Part shown: positions 62,547 to 64,000 of the stretch, piece after piece
How the letters are laid out: each line of letters begins with the position of its first letter
Position numbering within the stretch: position 1 is the first letter of the stretch
Source of the DNA: Boswellia sacra
Lineage: Eukaryota; Streptophyta; Magnoliopsida; Sapindales; Burseraceae
Reading direction: 5' to 3'
Length of the DNA stretch: 64,000 bases
Assembly (NCBI GenBank): GCA_013180625.2
Contig: SNVD02008858.1
Location: 124,001 to 188,000 of the forward strand
Notes under the pieces: model-generated
Told to the model about the DNA's origin: nothing
The model's database searches: none
What the model saw: only the letters and a program-made list of their open reading frames with translations
Made by a program: the position numbers and the translations under genes

Positions 62547-64000
62547 ATGAGCACATTTGGATTTGGATTTGGAATCCCAATCCCATTTGCTGCTCATTCA
62601 ACTCTTCCATTACAGCCAAACAATCCCAGATTCCACACTGCTGTTCATACCAGAAAATGTACTACATTTGCTTCAACAGTTACAGAGTCTCAAACTTCTT
62701 CAAGAACAGACAATACCCATTTCACTCAACATCGCTCAGTTTTTAAAAATATGACTCTTCTGCTTCAGTCATTGGATTTCACAAACCCAGATGAATGTAC
62801 TCAAACTTTTGCTTTAATTCTTCAAAAATCTAAAAAACTCTATAATCTGGAACTGGGTTTTCAGGTTCATGCTCGTTTGATTGTTTCTGGTGTTGAAATA
62901 TGCGCCTTTCTTGGCAGTCAACTGCTGGAACTCTATTGTAAGCTTGGCTGCGTCGATGATGCTCGCAAGATGTTTGAGAAAATGCCTGAGAGGAACGTGT
63001 TTAGTTGGACTTCAATGATGGCAATGTATAATGTGTTGGGTAATTATGAAGAAATAATAAATTTGTTTTATTTGATGATTAATGAAGGAGTTAGACCTGA
63101 TCACTTTGTTTTTCCCAAGGTGTTTAAAGCATGTTCTGAGCTAAGGGATTATCCCGTGGGGAAGGATGTTTATGAGTACATGATTGGAATTGGATTTGAA
63201 GGGAATGCTTGTGTTAAGAGAGCTTTCCTTGATATGTTTATTAAATGTGGAAGAATGGAAATAGCGAGGCAGTTGTTTGAAGACATTGAGATTAAGGATG
63301 TTTTTATGTGGAACATGATGGTTTCGGGTTATGCGTCAAAAGGGGAATTCAAGACGGCCTTCAAGTGTGTCCAGGACATGAAGCTTGAAGGTTTTTTGCC
63401 TGATCAAGTAACCTGGAATTCAATTATTGCAGGATATGCTCAAAATGGACAGCTGAAGGAGGCTTCCAATTATTTTCTTGAAATGAATAAATCCAAAGAT
63501 TTTAAACCGAATTTGGTTTCTTGGACTGCATTGATAGCTGGTCATGAACAGAATGGTTACTCTACTCAAGCATTGCAATTGTTTAGAAAAATGTTGAGTG
63601 AAGGAGTGGAACCAAACTCAATGACCATTGCAAGTGTAATCTCAGCATGTACTAACTTGTCTTTACTTGAACTTGGCAAGGAGATCCATGGTTATTGCAT
63701 AAAGAAGGATGTGTTGGATTCAGATCTGCTAGTGGGTAATTCGTTGGTTGACTTCTATGCTAAGTGCCAATTGTTAAATGTCGCATGTAGGGAATTTAGT
63801 AAAATTAAAGAAAAGGATTTGGTATCTTGGAATACAATGCTGGCTGGTTATGCACTTAAAGGTTGTCGTGAGGAAGCTGTTAAACTTCTGGATGAGATGG
63901 AGTTCCTGGGAGTTGAACCTGACACTGTTACATGGAATGGACTGATAACAGGTTTTACCCAAATTGGAGAAGGGGAGACAGCTCTTGAGTTTTTCTATAG
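62547..64000 (+). CDS. Pentatricopeptide repeat protein, PLS type (5' part)
   Basis: An uninterrupted frame of 484 codons from the ATG at 62547 runs off the window; an in-frame TGA at 62526-62528 supports this start. The first roughly 45 residues (Phe/Gly/Pro- and Arg/Ser/Thr-rich, few acidic residues) look like an organelle targeting peptide. From about residue 75 the sequence is PPR units back to back, for example NVFSWTSMMAMYNVLGNYEE, LPDQVTWNSIIAGYAQNG and DLVSWNTMLAGYALKG, alternating in length as in PLS-class proteins with the LGKEIHGYCIK-type long unit. Such proteins bind specific organelle RNAs for editing, splicing or stability. Whether it ends in E/DYW domains cannot be seen. No intron is seen in the part present, which is usual for the family. 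Confidence 0.93.
   Translation, partial: MSTFGFGFGIPIPFAAHSTLPLQPNNPRFHTAVHTRKCTTFASTVTESQTSSRTDNTHFTQHRSVFKNMTLLLQSLDFTNPDECTQTFALILQKSKKLYNLELGFQVHARLIVSGVEICAFLGSQLLELYCKLGCVDDARKMFEKMPERNVFSWTSMMAMYNVLGNYEEIINLFYLMINEGVRPDHFVFPKVFKACSELRDYPVGKDVYEYMIGIGFEGNACVKRAFLDMFIKCGRMEIARQLFEDIEIKDVFMWNMMVSGYASKGEFKTAFKCVQDMKLEGFLPDQVTWNSIIAGYAQNGQLKEASNYFLEMNKSKDFKPNLVSWTALIAGHEQNGYSTQALQLFRKMLSEGVEPNSMTIASVISACTNLSLLELGKEIHGYCIKKDVLDSDLLVGNSLVDFYAKCQLLNVACREFSKIKEKDLVSWNTMLAGYALKGCREEAVKLLDEMEFLGVEPDTVTWNGLITGFTQIGEGETALEFFY

Overview
The window is nuclear DNA of a flowering plant, most likely a dicot. It is AT-rich, its genes carry GT-AG introns, and about half of the remainder is transposon debris: Ty3/Gypsy and Copia LTR fragments, hAT-, pogo- and Mutator-type elements and MITEs. 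No bacterial-type organisation, CRISPR array or convincing tRNA/rRNA gene was seen. The species cannot be fixed from sequence alone.

Layout. 1-1546: internally deleted Ty3/Gypsy element with its 3' LTR. 1905-4450: a diverged direct repeat whose second copy is split by a long-TIR Mutator-like element. 7206-10094 (-): an intact cytochrome P450 of the flavonoid 3',5'-hydroxylase type (CYP75A), two exons, with TATA box, G-box and MYB/bHLH-like sites upstream. 11.5-21.1 kb: a transposon-dense block holding an LTR-like fragment, a 540-bp hAT-type element with a perfect 8-bp target duplication, a pogo/Lemi-like element with a transposase C-terminal relic, a broken Myb/SANT (LIMYB-like) gene, a Copia-type LTR with primer binding site, and a decayed DUF1985-Ulp1 transposon gene next to a cluster of short CCGACACTCGA-type motifs. 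23196-25566 (+): an intact three-exon RIN4-like/NOI gene. 26002-33268 (-): an intact 13-exon dihydropyrimidinase gene (pyrimidine catabolism). 35.4-50.6 kb: gene-poor, with two copies of a CACGA-rich element (one nested in a hAT-type element), a MITE, tandem repeats, a WRC-domain pseudogene and a threonyl-tRNA synthetase pseudogene that kept its exon-intron structure. 51492-60114 (+): an intact 9-exon LAS1-like pre-rRNA processing nuclease gene. 61475-61616 (-): a MIR398 precursor with eight GTAC cores within 200 bp upstream, the arrangement expected for copper/SPL7 control. 62547-64000 (+): the 5' part of a PLS-type PPR gene that runs off the window.

The live genes do not form a pathway. They are ordinary independent plant loci: flavonoid B-ring hydroxylation, immunity-related membrane tethering, pyrimidine breakdown, rRNA processing, copper-responsive microRNA and organelle RNA metabolism. 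The noteworthy items are the MIR398 locus with its GTAC cluster, two genes with very short first exons that a plain ORF scan misses or splits, the ThrRS pseudogene with preserved splice phases, and the DUF1985/Ulp1 element with its motif cluster. I saw nothing that I can honestly call a wholly new system. Exon coordinates were assembled by eye from splice consensus, reading phase and family knowledge.
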